Positions 34,412 through 43,249 are shown, numbered from the stretch's first letter. The stretch: 64,000 nt of DNA from Streptomyces flavotricini (GCF_020639365.1 NZ_JAINUL010000001.1:6497057-6561056); one strand, 5' to 3'. Numbers and translations: made by a program. The notes: generated by a model not told the origin, from the sequence alone.

Positions 34412-36253
34412 TCACGGGCGGAAGCGGAGCACCTGCGGGTCGTGGTCGCTGTTCTGCGCCGAGAACTCCGCGTTGACGTGCACGCTGTCGTACGTGAAGT
34501 TCTTGACGGACGGGCTGGTCAGGATCTGGTCCAGCACCTGCGCGTTGCCCTGGTACACGTAGGAGTAGCGTTCCGCCTTCGGCAGCGACTTGATCGCCGA
34601 GTACAGCGCCCCGCCGTCCTCCAGCGCCTGCGCGGTCGCCGAGAACTCGAAGTCGTTGATGTCGCCGACGGCGAGGACGCTCGCGTTCTTGTCCGCCGCC
34701 AGGAGCTGCTTGACGAAGCCGTTCACGGCCTGCGCCTGGAGCAGCCGCTTGGCCTCCGAGGAGCGCACCGGCGGCTGGTGGACCGAGGTCAGGCCCTCGT
34801 CGCCGCCCTTGGAGCCGAAGTGGTTGGCGATCACGAAGACCGTCTTGCCCTTGAACACGAACTCGCCGGCCAGCGGCTTGCGGCTGTCGGCCCACGCCGG
34901 GTTCGCCGGGTCGATCCGGCCGGGGGAGTGGGTCAGGGCGGCCTTGCCGTGCTCCTGCGTCACGCCGGTCGGGGTCACCGAGTCGCCCGCCGCGCGGTCC
35001 GTGAAGGAGACGCGGGCCGGGTTGAACAGGAACACCTGGCGGATGTTGCCACCGGGCTCGCCGCCGTCCTTGTTGTTCTCCGGGTTGACGGTGCGCCACT
35101 GGTACGCCGGGCCGCCGGCCGCCACGATGGCCGCGGTGAACTTCTTGATGGTCTCCTCGGCCGAGACGGTGCCGTCGTTCTTGGCGCCGTTGTCGTCCTG
35201 GATCTCCTCCAGGGCCAGGATGTCGGGCGAGGCCAGGTTCGCGACGACGGCCTTCGCCAGGTTGTCGAACTTCTCCTGCGGGTCGCTCGGGTCGAGGTTC
35301 TCCACGTTGTACGTGGCCACCGCGAGCTCGTTCGCCGCCTGCGCCTTGGTCTTCTCGGGGGCCAGGGTGCCCGCCTTGACGGTGCCCAGGGTGCGGGCCA
35401 CCAGGGTGTAGCCGCCGAACTGGTTGAAGTCCAGCGGGCCCTCGGTGGTGCCGGTCAGCTTGTCGCCGACGTTGGCCACGGGGAAGGGCTGCTGCGCGAT
35501 CGGCGCGAGCTGCTGGATCTGCAGGCGGCCGGTGTTCTGGGACTCGTACGAGCCGTAGATCGTGCCGCCGCGCTTGGCGGTGTTCTCCCAGCCCTTCACC
35601 GTGACCCACAGCTCCGAGTGCGGGTCGGTGGCGCCGACCACGCGGGAGGTGCCGATCTTCACGTTCATGCCCTCGAGGGACTCGTAGAAGTCCAGGGCGT
35701 AGCGCGAGGGCTCCAGGGTCAGGCCGTTGATGCTGCCGGCGGCGGCCGGGTCGCCCGCCGGGGCGTACTCGGCGGGCACGTTGTACTCGTTGATCGCGGT
35801 GGCCTCGGGCAGCGCGTTGCCCGAGGAGACCACGGTCACGGCCGGCTTGGAGATCTGGGTGACCGACTGGTTGCCGGAGGAGACACCGCCGGGGACGTAC
35901 TCGCCGACCAGGCCGGAGACCTTGACCGCGTCGCCGACGGCGACGGTCGGGACGGCGTTGGTGAAGACGAAGACGCCCTCGCTGGTCGCGTCGTTGTCGT
36001 CGGCGTCCGGGTCCTGCATCCAGAAGCCGCGCGAGCCGTACGTGCGCACGCCCGTCACGATGCCGGCGACATCGGCGACCTGCTTGCCGTTGAGCGGCGA
36101 TATGCGGGTGGTGCCCTGGATGTCGTGGATGCGTATCGGCTCGGCGGACGCGGAGCCTTCGGCCGCGTCGGCGGTGCCCGCGAGCAGGCCGGTGGCCAGG
36201 GCGGTGGCCACGAGTGCCGAGACGGCGGCGGAACGGGGGTGCGAGGAGCGCAT
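34412..36253 (-). CDS. Secreted endonuclease/exonuclease/phosphatase, ExeM/NucH-like
   Basis: A 613-residue extracellular nuclease-like protein. It starts with a signal peptide (MRSSHPRSAAVSALVATALA, cleaved after ADA). An OB-fold-like region follows (IHDIQGTTRISPLNGKQVADVAGIVTGV), and from about residue 310 a DNase I-type phosphoesterase domain: ATYNVENLD, LALEEIQDDNG, NHFGSKGGDEG, VLAVGDINDFE, and the final HVNAEFSAQNSDHDPQVLRF, whose SDHDP is the catalytic Asp-His motif. The ATG at 36253 follows GGAG. It likely degrades extracellular DNA for phosphate; PHO-box-like repeats upstream and the nearby phoX support this. Confidence 0.88.
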   Translation of the reverse strand: MRSSHPRSAAVSALVATALATGLLAGTADAAEGSASAEPIRIHDIQGTTRISPLNGKQVADVAGIVTGVRTYGSRGFWMQDPDADDNDATSEGVFVFTNAVPTVAVGDAVKVSGLVGEYVPGGVSSGNQSVTQISKPAVTVVSSGNALPEATAINEYNVPAEYAPAGDPAAAGSINGLTLEPSRYALDFYESLEGMNVKIGTSRVVGATDPHSELWVTVKGWENTAKRGGTIYGSYESQNTGRLQIQQLAPIAQQPFPVANVGDKLTGTTEGPLDFNQFGGYTLVARTLGTVKAGTLAPEKTKAQAANELAVATYNVENLDPSDPQEKFDNLAKAVVANLASPDILALEEIQDDNGAKNDGTVSAEETIKKFTAAIVAAGGPAYQWRTVNPENNKDGGEPGGNIRQVFLFNPARVSFTDRAAGDSVTPTGVTQEHGKAALTHSPGRIDPANPAWADSRKPLAGEFVFKGKTVFVIANHFGSKGGDEGLTSVHQPPVRSSEAKRLLQAQAVNGFVKQLLAADKNASVLAVGDINDFEFSATAQALEDGGALYSAIKSLPKAERYSYVYQGNAQVLDQILTSPSVKNFTYDSVHVNAEFSAQNSDHDPQVLRFRP

Positions 36254-36580
36254 GGTCAAGAACTCCGGTGTGTGGAAGACGAAAGCGAAGGGGTGTTGCG
36301 TGCGTTTGGCGGGATTCATGCGGTGGCTCCGCGGCCGGGCCGCAGGAGATCCGCAGGAATCCCGGAGATTCCCCATAGATCTACGCGCGTCAATTTCCTG
36401 TGTGACCAGGGAAGTTGTCAAGGCCTCCAGGGCATACGGCAGCTGACTGTGGGATGAACCAAAGGAGATGGCCCCCCGGGCGCGCCCGATATGCGTCTAC
36501 GCTGGTGCGCCGGACGGCCGCCCCGCGGGGCCGTGCCCCACAGCCCCACCGCCCCACCGCGTTCGCGAGGAGACCGCCCC
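36254..36580. other. Divergent intergenic region between the nuclease and a hypothetical gene
   Basis: These 327 bases carry no supportable gene. They hold a PHO-box-like pair at 36438-36459 on the minus strand, an AT-richer stretch around 36375-36420, and the GAGGAG ribosome binding site for the gene starting at 36581. Confidence 0.55.
36438..36459 (-). promoter_or_regulatory. PHO-box-like direct repeat upstream of the secreted nuclease
   Basis: On the minus strand two contiguous 11-mers, GTTCATCCCAC and AGTCAGCTGCC, resemble the 11-bp direct repeats bound by PhoP in Streptomyces. The first unit is good and the second is degenerate. It is about 185 bases before the nuclease start. Confidence 0.4.
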
Positions 36581-38068
36581 ATGTCCGCAGAGCCGCACCC
36601 CACGCTGCCGCCGGTACGGCTGCCCTCCGATGCGGAACTGGCCCGCGACGCCCTCGTCGCCCCGCTGTTCGCCCGCGCCGTGAGGCTGGCCCGCTGGGCC
36701 GGACCGCACACCCGCGTGGACATCGGTGGCGAACTCGCCGCGGCGCAGCTGCCCGAGGCCGCGGCCGTACTGGGCCTCGACCCCACCGACGAGGAAGGCC
36801 CGGTGCAGGCGAGCCAGGCCTGGCGGGTGGCCGTGGACACCGGCCTCGTCGACGTGGCCGAGCCGGAGGAGGGCGGCGCCGAGGAGTCCGGCACCGCCAC
36901 GCCCGGCGAGGACCTGGCCCTCGTGGCCGGCGGCGCACCCGGAGAGGTGCTCGACCTGTGGCTGGCGGCCCTGGACACCGTCCTCGCGGACGCGGCCGTG
37001 CCCGATCTGGACGACCTCGTCGACGCGTTGGACGCGGGCGGCGAGATCGACTTCGACCGGCTGGACTGGAACCCGAGCCGCGAGGCGGACTTCCTCGACG
37101 GGGTCCTCGCCAACCTCTACCTGCTCACCGTCTCCGAGCACGGCGCTTCGGACGGGCCCGTTCCGCTGCCGGTGCTCGCCGCCTCGATGGTCATCCCCGA
37201 GGACATGGGCGAGCCGACCGACGCCGTGCTGGAGCAGGTCTCGGACGCGATGATGCGCCTCGACGACCAGTTCCGGCAGCTGGAGCCGATCGGGCTCGTC
37301 GAGTTCCGGCCCGTGGACGAGGCCCTGATGGCGGAGGCGGACGACGAGGAGTTCGCCGCCGCCGGCTCGGCCGACGGCCCGTCCCGCGGCGAGGTCGACG
37401 ACGAGGACGTCTCCCGCTACGGGCTGGTACGGCTGACCCCGCTCGGCCTGTACGGGATCCGCGCCCGCATGCTGGAGGCCGGGGTCACCGCCCCCGCCGT
37501 CGGTGAACTGGCCGACAAGGGCGCCGACGCCCTGCTCGACGCGGTCTCCGGATACCCCGAGGGCGCGGCCCAGGCCGAGATCGAGCAGTGGCTGGCCGGC
37601 CGCGAACTGCAGGGCGCGGTCGCCGAGCTGCTGGCCGCGGCCCGCGGCGCCGACGAGGGCGGCCCGCTGCGCCGGCTCCGCTGCCAGCAGGCCCTCGCCC
37701 CGGCCGGGCCCGAGGCGGAGCCGGCGGTCCGCGCGGTGCTGGACGACGCCGAGCTCGGCGGGCTGGCCCGGGTCTGGCTCTCGGAGCGCGGGGTGGCCGA
37801 CGTACCGGCGCCGGACGAGGCCATGGTGTTCTGGCTGACCGTCGACACGATCGCGGCACAGCTCGCGGCGGACGGGGAGACGGCGGAACTGCCACTGCTG
37901 ATGCGGTCGCTGACCGAGCACCACACGGGGTTCTTCGACCAGGTGTGGCGGGTGGAGCACCCGGCGACGGCGTACGTGCTGGAGGCGATGGGCCGGATGC
38001 ACCCGGACAAGAAGGCCGCAAAGGAGGCCCGCAAGGCCGCCTTCAAGGCCCGTTCGCGCCAGGCCTGA
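36581..38068 (+). CDS. Conserved hypothetical protein, acidic, soluble
   Basis: A 495-residue cytosolic protein that I do not recognise. It is rich in Ala, Leu, Glu and Asp, with long helical stretches and several very acidic segments (AEADDEEFAAAG, EVDDEDVSRYGLVRLTPLGLYG). The phrase RLTPLGLYGIRARMLEAG has a winged-helix feel, suggesting an HTH fold at about residues 285-310, but I cannot confirm it. The last 25 residues are Lys/Ala/Arg-rich. The ATG at 36581 follows GAGGAG at good spacing; longer upstream starts lack this. Confidence 0.75.
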   Translation: MSAEPHPTLPPVRLPSDAELARDALVAPLFARAVRLARWAGPHTRVDIGGELAAAQLPEAAAVLGLDPTDEEGPVQASQAWRVAVDTGLVDVAEPEEGGAEESGTATPGEDLALVAGGAPGEVLDLWLAALDTVLADAAVPDLDDLVDALDAGGEIDFDRLDWNPSREADFLDGVLANLYLLTVSEHGASDGPVPLPVLAASMVIPEDMGEPTDAVLEQVSDAMMRLDDQFRQLEPIGLVEFRPVDEALMAEADDEEFAAAGSADGPSRGEVDDEDVSRYGLVRLTPLGLYGIRARMLEAGVTAPAVGELADKGADALLDAVSGYPEGAAQAEIEQWLAGRELQGAVAELLAAARGADEGGPLRRLRCQQALAPAGPEAEPAVRAVLDDAELGGLARVWLSERGVADVPAPDEAMVFWLTVDTIAAQLAADGETAELPLLMRSLTEHHTGFFDQVWRVEHPATAYVLEAMGRMHPDKKAAKEARKAAFKARSRQA

Positions 38069-38194
38069 CCAGGGGATCCCAGGTACGGAAGCGGCAGCTG
38101 GGGCGGGGGGTGGCCGGCGGCCGGAACGCGCCGTTCCTGAACCGGAGTCGGCCAATGCGGCCACCGGCAAGGGATCGGCTCCGCTTCGCGGGTA

Positions 38195-38216
38195 GTTCAG
38201 CCGCCGTTCACGTGCG
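38195..38216 (+). promoter_or_regulatory. PHO box upstream of phoX
   Basis: Two contiguous 11-bp units, GTTCAGCCGCC and GTTCACGTGCG, match the direct-repeat PhoP-binding pattern (GTTCA followed by six bases, twice), 64 bases before the phoX ATG. The neighbouring gene is a phosphatase, so control by phosphate starvation through PhoR-PhoP is likely. Confidence 0.65.
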
Positions 38217-38280
38217 GGCGGGAGCGTGTGCGCCGACGCCCGCACGACAGGCGCACCACCTCCCCACCCCAGGAGACCCG

Positions 38281-39720
38281 ATGCCGCTCAGCCGTAGAGA
38301 CTTCACCGCCCGCACCGTCATCGCCGGCGCGGGAGTCGCGCTCACCGGGACGGTCGGCGCGCTCGCCACCGCTCCGGGAGCGCTGGCGGCCGACGACAGC
38401 ACCCGGCGCGACGAGCACGGGCGGCCCTGCGAGCCCGGCTACGGCCCGCTCCTCGCGGACCCGGCCGGACTGCTCGCCCTCCCCGCCGGATTCAGCTACC
38501 GCGTGATCACCCACAGCGGGGTCACCACCCTCGACTCGGGCGAGTCCACCCCGTCCAACCACGACGGCACGGCCGCCTTCGAGGGGCACCGCGGGGTCAC
38601 CCTCCTCGTCAACAACCACGAACTCAAGGGCAAGCGGGCGAACTGGGCGCACCCCGTCCCGCTCACCGAGGGCCTCGTCTACGACCCGGCGGCGGCCGGC
38701 GGCTGCACGGTCGTCGAGGTCCGGCGCGGCGGCGAGGTCGCCGAATGGGTGGGCGTCGCGGGTACGTCCACCAACTGCGCGGGCGGCGCAACCCCCTGGG
38801 ACACCTGGCTGACCTGCGAGGAGACCGAGGACCTCGCCGGCAAGAACGGCATGACCAAGGACCACGGGTACGTGTTCGAGGTCGACCCGCACGACCGGCG
38901 CGCCAACCGCGACCCGAAGCCGGTCAAGGCCTTCGGCCGGTACGCCCACGAGGCCGTGGTCATCGACCCGCGCCAGGGCCACGCGTACCTGACCGAGGAC
39001 GCCTCCGGCCCCAACGGGCTGCTCTACCGCTGGACCCCGCCGAGCGGCTTCCGGCACGGGCGCGGCAAGCTCCGTACCCTCGCCGCCGATGCGGGCGTGC
39101 TCGCCGCCGCCAAGTGCTTCGACAGCGCGGGCCGGTTCGTCGACGACCTCTCGCGCGCGACGAAGATCGGTACCGTCTACGGGGTCGACTGGGTGCCCGT
39201 CCCGGACCGCGACGCGCGGACGGTGTCGGTGCGCAAGCAGTTCGGGGAGGGCGCCGTGACCCGCGCCCGCAAGCTGGAGGGCATGTGGTGGGCCGACGGG
39301 GGCACGTACTTCGTCTCCTCGTACGCCCGTGAGGAGAGCCCGGGTGCGGCCCACGACGGCCAGGTGTGGTTCTACGACCCGAAGCGGCGCACGATCCGGC
39401 TGACGGTGGTGCTCGGGGTGAACGCCGACCCGGCGAAGGACGGCTCCTTCGACGGCCCGGACAACATCACGGTCTCCCCGTACGGCGGCCTGGTCATCGC
39501 GGAGGACGGCAGCGGGCTGCAGCACCTGTTCGGCGCGACCGAGTCGGGGCGCACGTACCCGCTGGCACGCAACGAGCTGAACATCGGGACGGCACAGGAG
39601 CCGGAGTACTCCGAGTTCACCGGTGTCTGCTTCTCGCCGGACGGGCGCACGCTGTACGCCAACATCCAGGACCCGGGCATCATGCTGGCCATCACCGGCC
39701 CGTGGCGCCGCGCGCACTGA
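38281..39720 (+). CDS. phoX: Tat-exported alkaline phosphatase PhoX (DUF839 family)
   Basis: A 479-residue calcium-dependent phosphatase of the PhoX family, acting outside the membrane on phosphate esters. The twin-arginine signal is SRRDFTAR at residues 4-11, followed by a hydrophobic stretch and cleavage near ALAADD. The mature beta-propeller shows STPSNHDGTAAFEG, NCAGGATPWDTWLTCEETE, YAHEAVVIDP and FDGPDNITVSPYGGLVIAEDG, all typical of DUF839. A PHO box precedes it, and a strong bidirectional terminator follows. PhoX is a familiar member of the phosphate-starvation regulon. Confidence 0.9.
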   Translation: MPLSRRDFTARTVIAGAGVALTGTVGALATAPGALAADDSTRRDEHGRPCEPGYGPLLADPAGLLALPAGFSYRVITHSGVTTLDSGESTPSNHDGTAAFEGHRGVTLLVNNHELKGKRANWAHPVPLTEGLVYDPAAAGGCTVVEVRRGGEVAEWVGVAGTSTNCAGGATPWDTWLTCEETEDLAGKNGMTKDHGYVFEVDPHDRRANRDPKPVKAFGRYAHEAVVIDPRQGHAYLTEDASGPNGLLYRWTPPSGFRHGRGKLRTLAADAGVLAAAKCFDSAGRFVDDLSRATKIGTVYGVDWVPVPDRDARTVSVRKQFGEGAVTRARKLEGMWWADGGTYFVSSYAREESPGAAHDGQVWFYDPKRRTIRLTVVLGVNADPAKDGSFDGPDNITVSPYGGLVIAEDGSGLQHLFGATESGRTYPLARNELNIGTAQEPEYSEFTGVCFSPDGRTLYANIQDPGIMLAITGPWRRAH

Positions 39721-39733
39721 CGGCCGGCGCTCG

Positions 39734-39788
39734 CGATCGAAGGCCGTGCCGCCGCCCGTTCACGGGGCGGTGGTACGGCCTTCGATCG
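39734..39788. terminator. Bidirectional terminator between phoX and a small minus-strand gene
   Basis: A perfect 14-bp outer stem (39734-39747 with 39775-39788) plus an inner GC-rich stem. It ends one base before the stop codon of the convergent 58-residue gene. Confidence 0.88.
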
Positions 39789-39789
39789 T

Positions 39790-39966
39790 TCATTGAGCTG
39801 CGGCGATCTCGGCGCGGCTGGCGGCGGCCCATTCCTCCAGGAGGAACTCGTACGCCTCGGAGGGCCACTCGTCGTCCACCCGCGTCTCGACAAGGTGCCG
39901 TATCGCCTCGTTCGCCTCTGCGGCGGACGGGCGGGCGGGACCCGCGGGCCGGAGTGTGCTGTACAT
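39790..39966 (-). CDS. Small conserved hypothetical protein
   Basis: A 58-residue acidic protein beginning MYSTLRPAGPARPSAAEANE and ending in LLEEWAAASRAEIAAAQ. The helix-rich middle (IRHLVETRVDDEWPSEAYEFL) contains conserved-looking Trp and Tyr. I recall similar short proteins annotated as hypothetical in Streptomyces but know no function. The ATG at 39966 gives a frame with strong third-position GC, and the stop abuts the terminator shared with phoX, which supports a real gene. Confidence 0.6.
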   Translation of the reverse strand: MYSTLRPAGPARPSAAEANEAIRHLVETRVDDEWPSEAYEFLLEEWAAASRAEIAAAQ

Positions 39967-40078
39967 GCTTTCAAGGCTACGGGCGGGTACTGACAGCCAC
40001 CCACCTATTAAGGGTGGAATCCATCACCTCGGCCCTCCGGCCGACGGTCACGGTCGCTCCATGTGCCCGCCCACCTGC

Positions 40079-41332
40079 TCAGAGTGTCTGAGAGCCGGGC
40101 TTGACCATCCCGCGCACTGTGCGGGACTTCACAAACTCTCCGATGGCCGTCATCTCCCATTCGCCCGAGAACTGGCGAATCAGCTTGGCCATCATGACCC
40201 CGGTCTGCGGCTCGGCACCGGTGAGGTCGAAGCGCACCAGCTCCTCCCCGCTCGCCGCGTCGATCAGGCGGCAGTAGGCCTTGGCGACCTCGCTGAACTT
40301 CTGGCCGGAGAAGGAGTTGACCGTGAAGACGAGGCCCGTGGCCTCGGCGGGCAGCCGCCCGAGGTCCACGACGATCACCTCGTCGTCCCCGGCGCCCTCG
40401 CCGGTGAGGTTGTCACCCGAGTGCTTGATCGCGCCGCCCAGGATCGACAGCTTGCCGAAGTAGCAGCTGTCGATGTGGTTGCGCTGCGGACCGTACGCGA
40501 TGACGGAGGCGTCGAGGTCGATGTCCCGGCCGCGGAACGCCGGCTCCCAGCCCAGGCCCATCTTCACCTGGGAGAGCAGCGGGCGGCCGTTCTTGACGAG
40601 GGACACGGTCTGGTTCTTCTGGAGGCTGACCCGGCCCTTGTCGAGGTTGATCTTCCCGGTGCCGCCGGCGGCCGGGGCCGGCGCGGCGGGCGCCGCGGCC
40701 GGCGGGGCCGCGGGGAACGACGGCGCCGCCGGGGGCGCGGGAGGAGCCGGCGCCGCCGGGGCGCTCGGCCAGGAGGAGGGGGAGGGCGCGGCCGGGGCCT
40801 GCGGGGCGGCCGCGGGCGGCGCGGTGGGCTCCTCGTCCACGGAGACCCCGAAGTCGGTCGCGATCCCGGCGAGGCCGTTCGCGTACCCCTGGCCCACCGC
40901 GCGCACCTTCCACACGCCGCCGCGCTGGTAGACCTCGACGACCACGAGCGCGGTCTCGGAGCCCAGCTGCGGCGGGGTGAAGGAGGCGATCACCGCGCCG
41001 GTCTCCGCGTGCCGCACGGTGGCGGTGGGCTCGATGCCCTGGAAGGTCTGACCGGCGGCGTCGGGGCTGGCCGTGACCACGATCCGCTCGATGCCCGGCG
41101 GCAGGGCGCCCGTGTCCACGGTGATCGAGTCCGGCGCCGCCCCGCCGCCGGACCGGTAGCTGACACCGGGCCCGGACGGCTGGTTGTAGAAGATGAAGTC
41201 GGCGTCGGAGCGCACCTTGCCGTCCGCCGCGAGGAGCAGTCCCGACACGTCGAGCCGCACCGGGGCAGCCACGTCCACCGTCACACGGACGGTGTTGAGC
41301 GGCAGGTTGGAACCTGGGGTCATAGCGGTCAT
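40079..41332 (-). CDS. Protein with two TerD domains
   Basis: A 417-residue cytosolic protein. The first TerD (tellurium-resistance/CABP-like) domain spans about residues 5-170 (MTPGSNLPL, then DFIFYNQPSGPGVSY and LVVVEVYQRGGVWKVRAVGQGY). A 60-residue Ala/Pro-rich linker follows. The second domain runs from about 230 to the end (INLDKGRVSLQKNQTVSL, SCYFGKLSILGGAIKHSGDN, EVIVVDLGRLP). TerD domains bind calcium and act in stress and membrane-associated systems; the exact role is unknown. ATG at 41332 or three codons later at 41323 could start it. No other ter genes are next to it. Confidence 0.85.
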   Translation of the reverse strand: MTAMTPGSNLPLNTVRVTVDVAAPVRLDVSGLLLAADGKVRSDADFIFYNQPSGPGVSYRSGGGAAPDSITVDTGALPPGIERIVVTASPDAAGQTFQGIEPTATVRHAETGAVIASFTPPQLGSETALVVVEVYQRGGVWKVRAVGQGYANGLAGIATDFGVSVDEEPTAPPAAAPQAPAAPSPSSWPSAPAAPAPPAPPAAPSFPAAPPAAAPAAPAPAAGGTGKINLDKGRVSLQKNQTVSLVKNGRPLLSQVKMGLGWEPAFRGRDIDLDASVIAYGPQRNHIDSCYFGKLSILGGAIKHSGDNLTGEGAGDDEVIVVDLGRLPAEATGLVFTVNSFSGQKFSEVAKAYCRLIDAASGEELVRFDLTGAEPQTGVMMAKLIRQFSGEWEMTAIGEFVKSRTVRGMVKPGSQTL

Positions 41333-41385
41333 GCCCGGAGAACGACCGGAGGTGCTTTGCCGTTCCCTTACCCTCGTGACAGATT

Positions 41386-41607
41386 TCAGCGCCTGTTGCG
41401 GGGGTGGTTCTTCGCCATGCGCTCGTTGCCGAACTTGTACGCGCCCGTCCAGCGGGCCATCACGAGCTGCGCGTCGCCGGACTCCACCTCGGCGAGGAAC
41501 TTCTCGGCCCGGCCGCCGCGCAGGGTGCTCGCGGCCCGCCCCTGGTGCGTGATGACCACGCTCGCATCGGCGCGCCGTTCGTACGTGAATCCGTGAGGTC
41601 TCGGCAT
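41386..41607 (-). CDS. Small conserved hypothetical protein
   Basis: A 73-residue basic protein that starts MPRPHGFTYERRADASVVITH and ends in YKFGNERMAKNHPRNRR. It looks like a small alpha/beta domain (SVVITHQGRAASTLRG, then KFLAEVESGDAQLVMARWTG). There is no signal peptide or membrane helix. I know no function. It lies between the TerD-domain gene and the aldehyde dehydrogenase gene, all on the same strand. Confidence 0.65.
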   Translation of the reverse strand: MPRPHGFTYERRADASVVITHQGRAASTLRGGRAEKFLAEVESGDAQLVMARWTGAYKFGNERMAKNHPRNRR

Positions 41608-41648
41608 GACCGCAGCCTGCCCCCGCGGCCCGGGGGCGGGCAACGCAA

Positions 41649-43178
41649 TTACGGAGCCGCGGGCGTGACGCGGCGCGGCAGCCCCAGCGGGTTCGCCTCG
41701 CGCAGCTCCGCCGGGAGCAGCGGGTCCGGCACCGACTGGTAGACCACCGGCCGCAGCCAGCGCTCGATGGCGGTCCCGCCGACCGAGGTGGAGTGCGAGG
41801 TCGCCGCCGGGTACGGGCCCCCGTGGTGCTGGGCGGGGGCCACCGCGACCCCGGTCGGCCAGCCGTTGACCAGGATCCGCCCGGCCAGCGCCGTGACCCG
41901 CGCGATCAGCTCCGCCGCCGGGCCCGGGCCGCCGTCGGCCTCGGCCGCGGAGAGCTGCAGCGTGGCGCTCAGGTTCCCGGGGAGCCGGCCGAGCACCGAC
42001 CCCGCCTCGCCCTGGTCCGCGTAGCGCACGACCACGGTCACCGGTCCGAAGCACTCCTCCAGCAGCACCTCGTACGCGCCGCCCTCCAGCAGGCTCCCGG
42101 CCGACACGGTCAGGTATCCCGCGCCGACGGTGTGCTCGCCGCCGGAGCCCGGGGTGACGGGCGCGGCGACGCCGGGCAGCGCGGACCGCTCGCGCACGCC
42201 GGAGATGAAGTTCTCCCGCATCCGGTGGTCGAGCAGGACGCCCGGCTCGGTCTCGCCGAGGGCCTTCGTCAGCGCGCCGGTGAGCCGGTCGCCGTCGGCG
42301 CCCTCGGGGACGAGGACCAGGCCCGGCTTGACGCAGAACTGGCCGACCCCGAGGGTGACCGCGCCCGCGAGCCCGGCGGCGATCTCCTCGGCGCGCTCGG
42401 CGGCGGCCGCGGGCGTGACCACGACGGGGTTGAGGGAGCCGAGTTCGCCGTGGAACGGGATGGGCACGGGCCGGGCGGCGGCCGCGTCGAACAGCGCCCG
42501 GCCGCCCCGGATGGAGCCGGTGAACCCGGCGGCGGAGACGAGCGGGTGGCGGATCAGCTCCAGGCCCGCGTCGAAACCGTGGACGACGGCGACCACTTCC
42601 GCCGGCAGCCCGGCGGCCACGGCCGCCCGGCGCAGCAGCGAGGCGCACAGCTCGGAGGTGGCCGGGTGGTCGGGGTGCGCCTTGACGACCACCGGGCAGC
42701 CGGCGGCCAGCGCGCTCGCGGTGTCCCCGCCGGGAACGGAGAACGCGAGCGGGAAGTTGGAGGCGGCGTAGACCGCGACCACGCCCAGCGGCACCTTGTA
42801 GCGGCGCAGCTCGGGGCGCGGCGGGACGGCGCCGGCGTCGGCGCGGTCGATGCGGATGTCGAGGTAGGAGCCCTCGTCCACGGCGTCGGCGAAGGCGCGC
42901 AGCTGGCCGGTGGTGCGGGCGAGTTCGCCGGTGAGTCGGCCCGGACCGAGGGCGGTCTCGGCGTCGGCGGCCTCGATGACGTGGGCCGCGGCCCCGTCGA
43001 GCAGCTCGGCGGCCGCGCGCAGGAAGGCCGCACGGGCGGTGCGGTCGGCGAGGGCTCCGCGGGCCGCGTGGGCGGCGCGCACGGCCTGGTCGACTTCGCC
43101 GGACGTGGCCTCGACCGCAACTTGTTCGCGCTGCTTCCCGGTGCGGGGGTCCACACTCCAGACTGGTGTTGCTGCCAT
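41649..43178 (-). CDS. Aldehyde dehydrogenase (NADP), 2,5-dioxovalerate dehydrogenase-like
   Basis: A 509-residue aldehyde dehydrogenase. The catalytic pair is visible: the glutamate in FHGELGSLNPVVV and the nucleophilic cysteine in GVGQFCVKPGLVLVP. The variant ELGSLNP and GQFCVKPG motifs are those of the alpha-ketoglutaric semialdehyde (2,5-dioxopentanoate) dehydrogenase branch, active in sugar-acid and hydroxyproline breakdown. The coenzyme-binding stretch reads YAASNFPLAFSVPGGDTASAL. It is divergent from an IclR regulator with palindromes between them, which fits control by a sugar-acid or amino-acid metabolite. No other genes of such a pathway are next to it. Confidence 0.88.
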   Translation of the reverse strand: MAATPVWSVDPRTGKQREQVAVEATSGEVDQAVRAAHAARGALADRTARAAFLRAAAELLDGAAAHVIEAADAETALGPGRLTGELARTTGQLRAFADAVDEGSYLDIRIDRADAGAVPPRPELRRYKVPLGVVAVYAASNFPLAFSVPGGDTASALAAGCPVVVKAHPDHPATSELCASLLRRAAVAAGLPAEVVAVVHGFDAGLELIRHPLVSAAGFTGSIRGGRALFDAAAARPVPIPFHGELGSLNPVVVTPAAAAERAEEIAAGLAGAVTLGVGQFCVKPGLVLVPEGADGDRLTGALTKALGETEPGVLLDHRMRENFISGVRERSALPGVAAPVTPGSGGEHTVGAGYLTVSAGSLLEGGAYEVLLEECFGPVTVVVRYADQGEAGSVLGRLPGNLSATLQLSAAEADGGPGPAAELIARVTALAGRILVNGWPTGVAVAPAQHHGGPYPAATSHSTSVGGTAIERWLRPVVYQSVPDPLLPAELREANPLGLPRRVTPAAP

Positions 43179-43218
43179 GGCGCACTGCCTCCTGGATCTC
43201 GCTGACCCGCGCGGTGGT

Positions 43219-43234
43219 GTTCAGTATTCTGAAC
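43219..43234. promoter_or_regulatory. Palindrome GTTCAG-N4-CTGAAC upstream of the aldehyde dehydrogenase
   Basis: A perfect dyad with 6-bp arms, 40 bases before the dehydrogenase start and 90 bases before the IclR start. It is a likely operator for the IclR-family regulator. Confidence 0.55.
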
Positions 43235-43249
43235 GCCGTTCCGATGGAT

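Noticed and set aside
39793..39993. A 66-codon plus-strand frame over the small gene at 39790-39966
   Set aside because: The minus-strand frame has the better codon pattern and a stop abutting the shared terminator; the plus frame has no ribosome site and no recognisable content.
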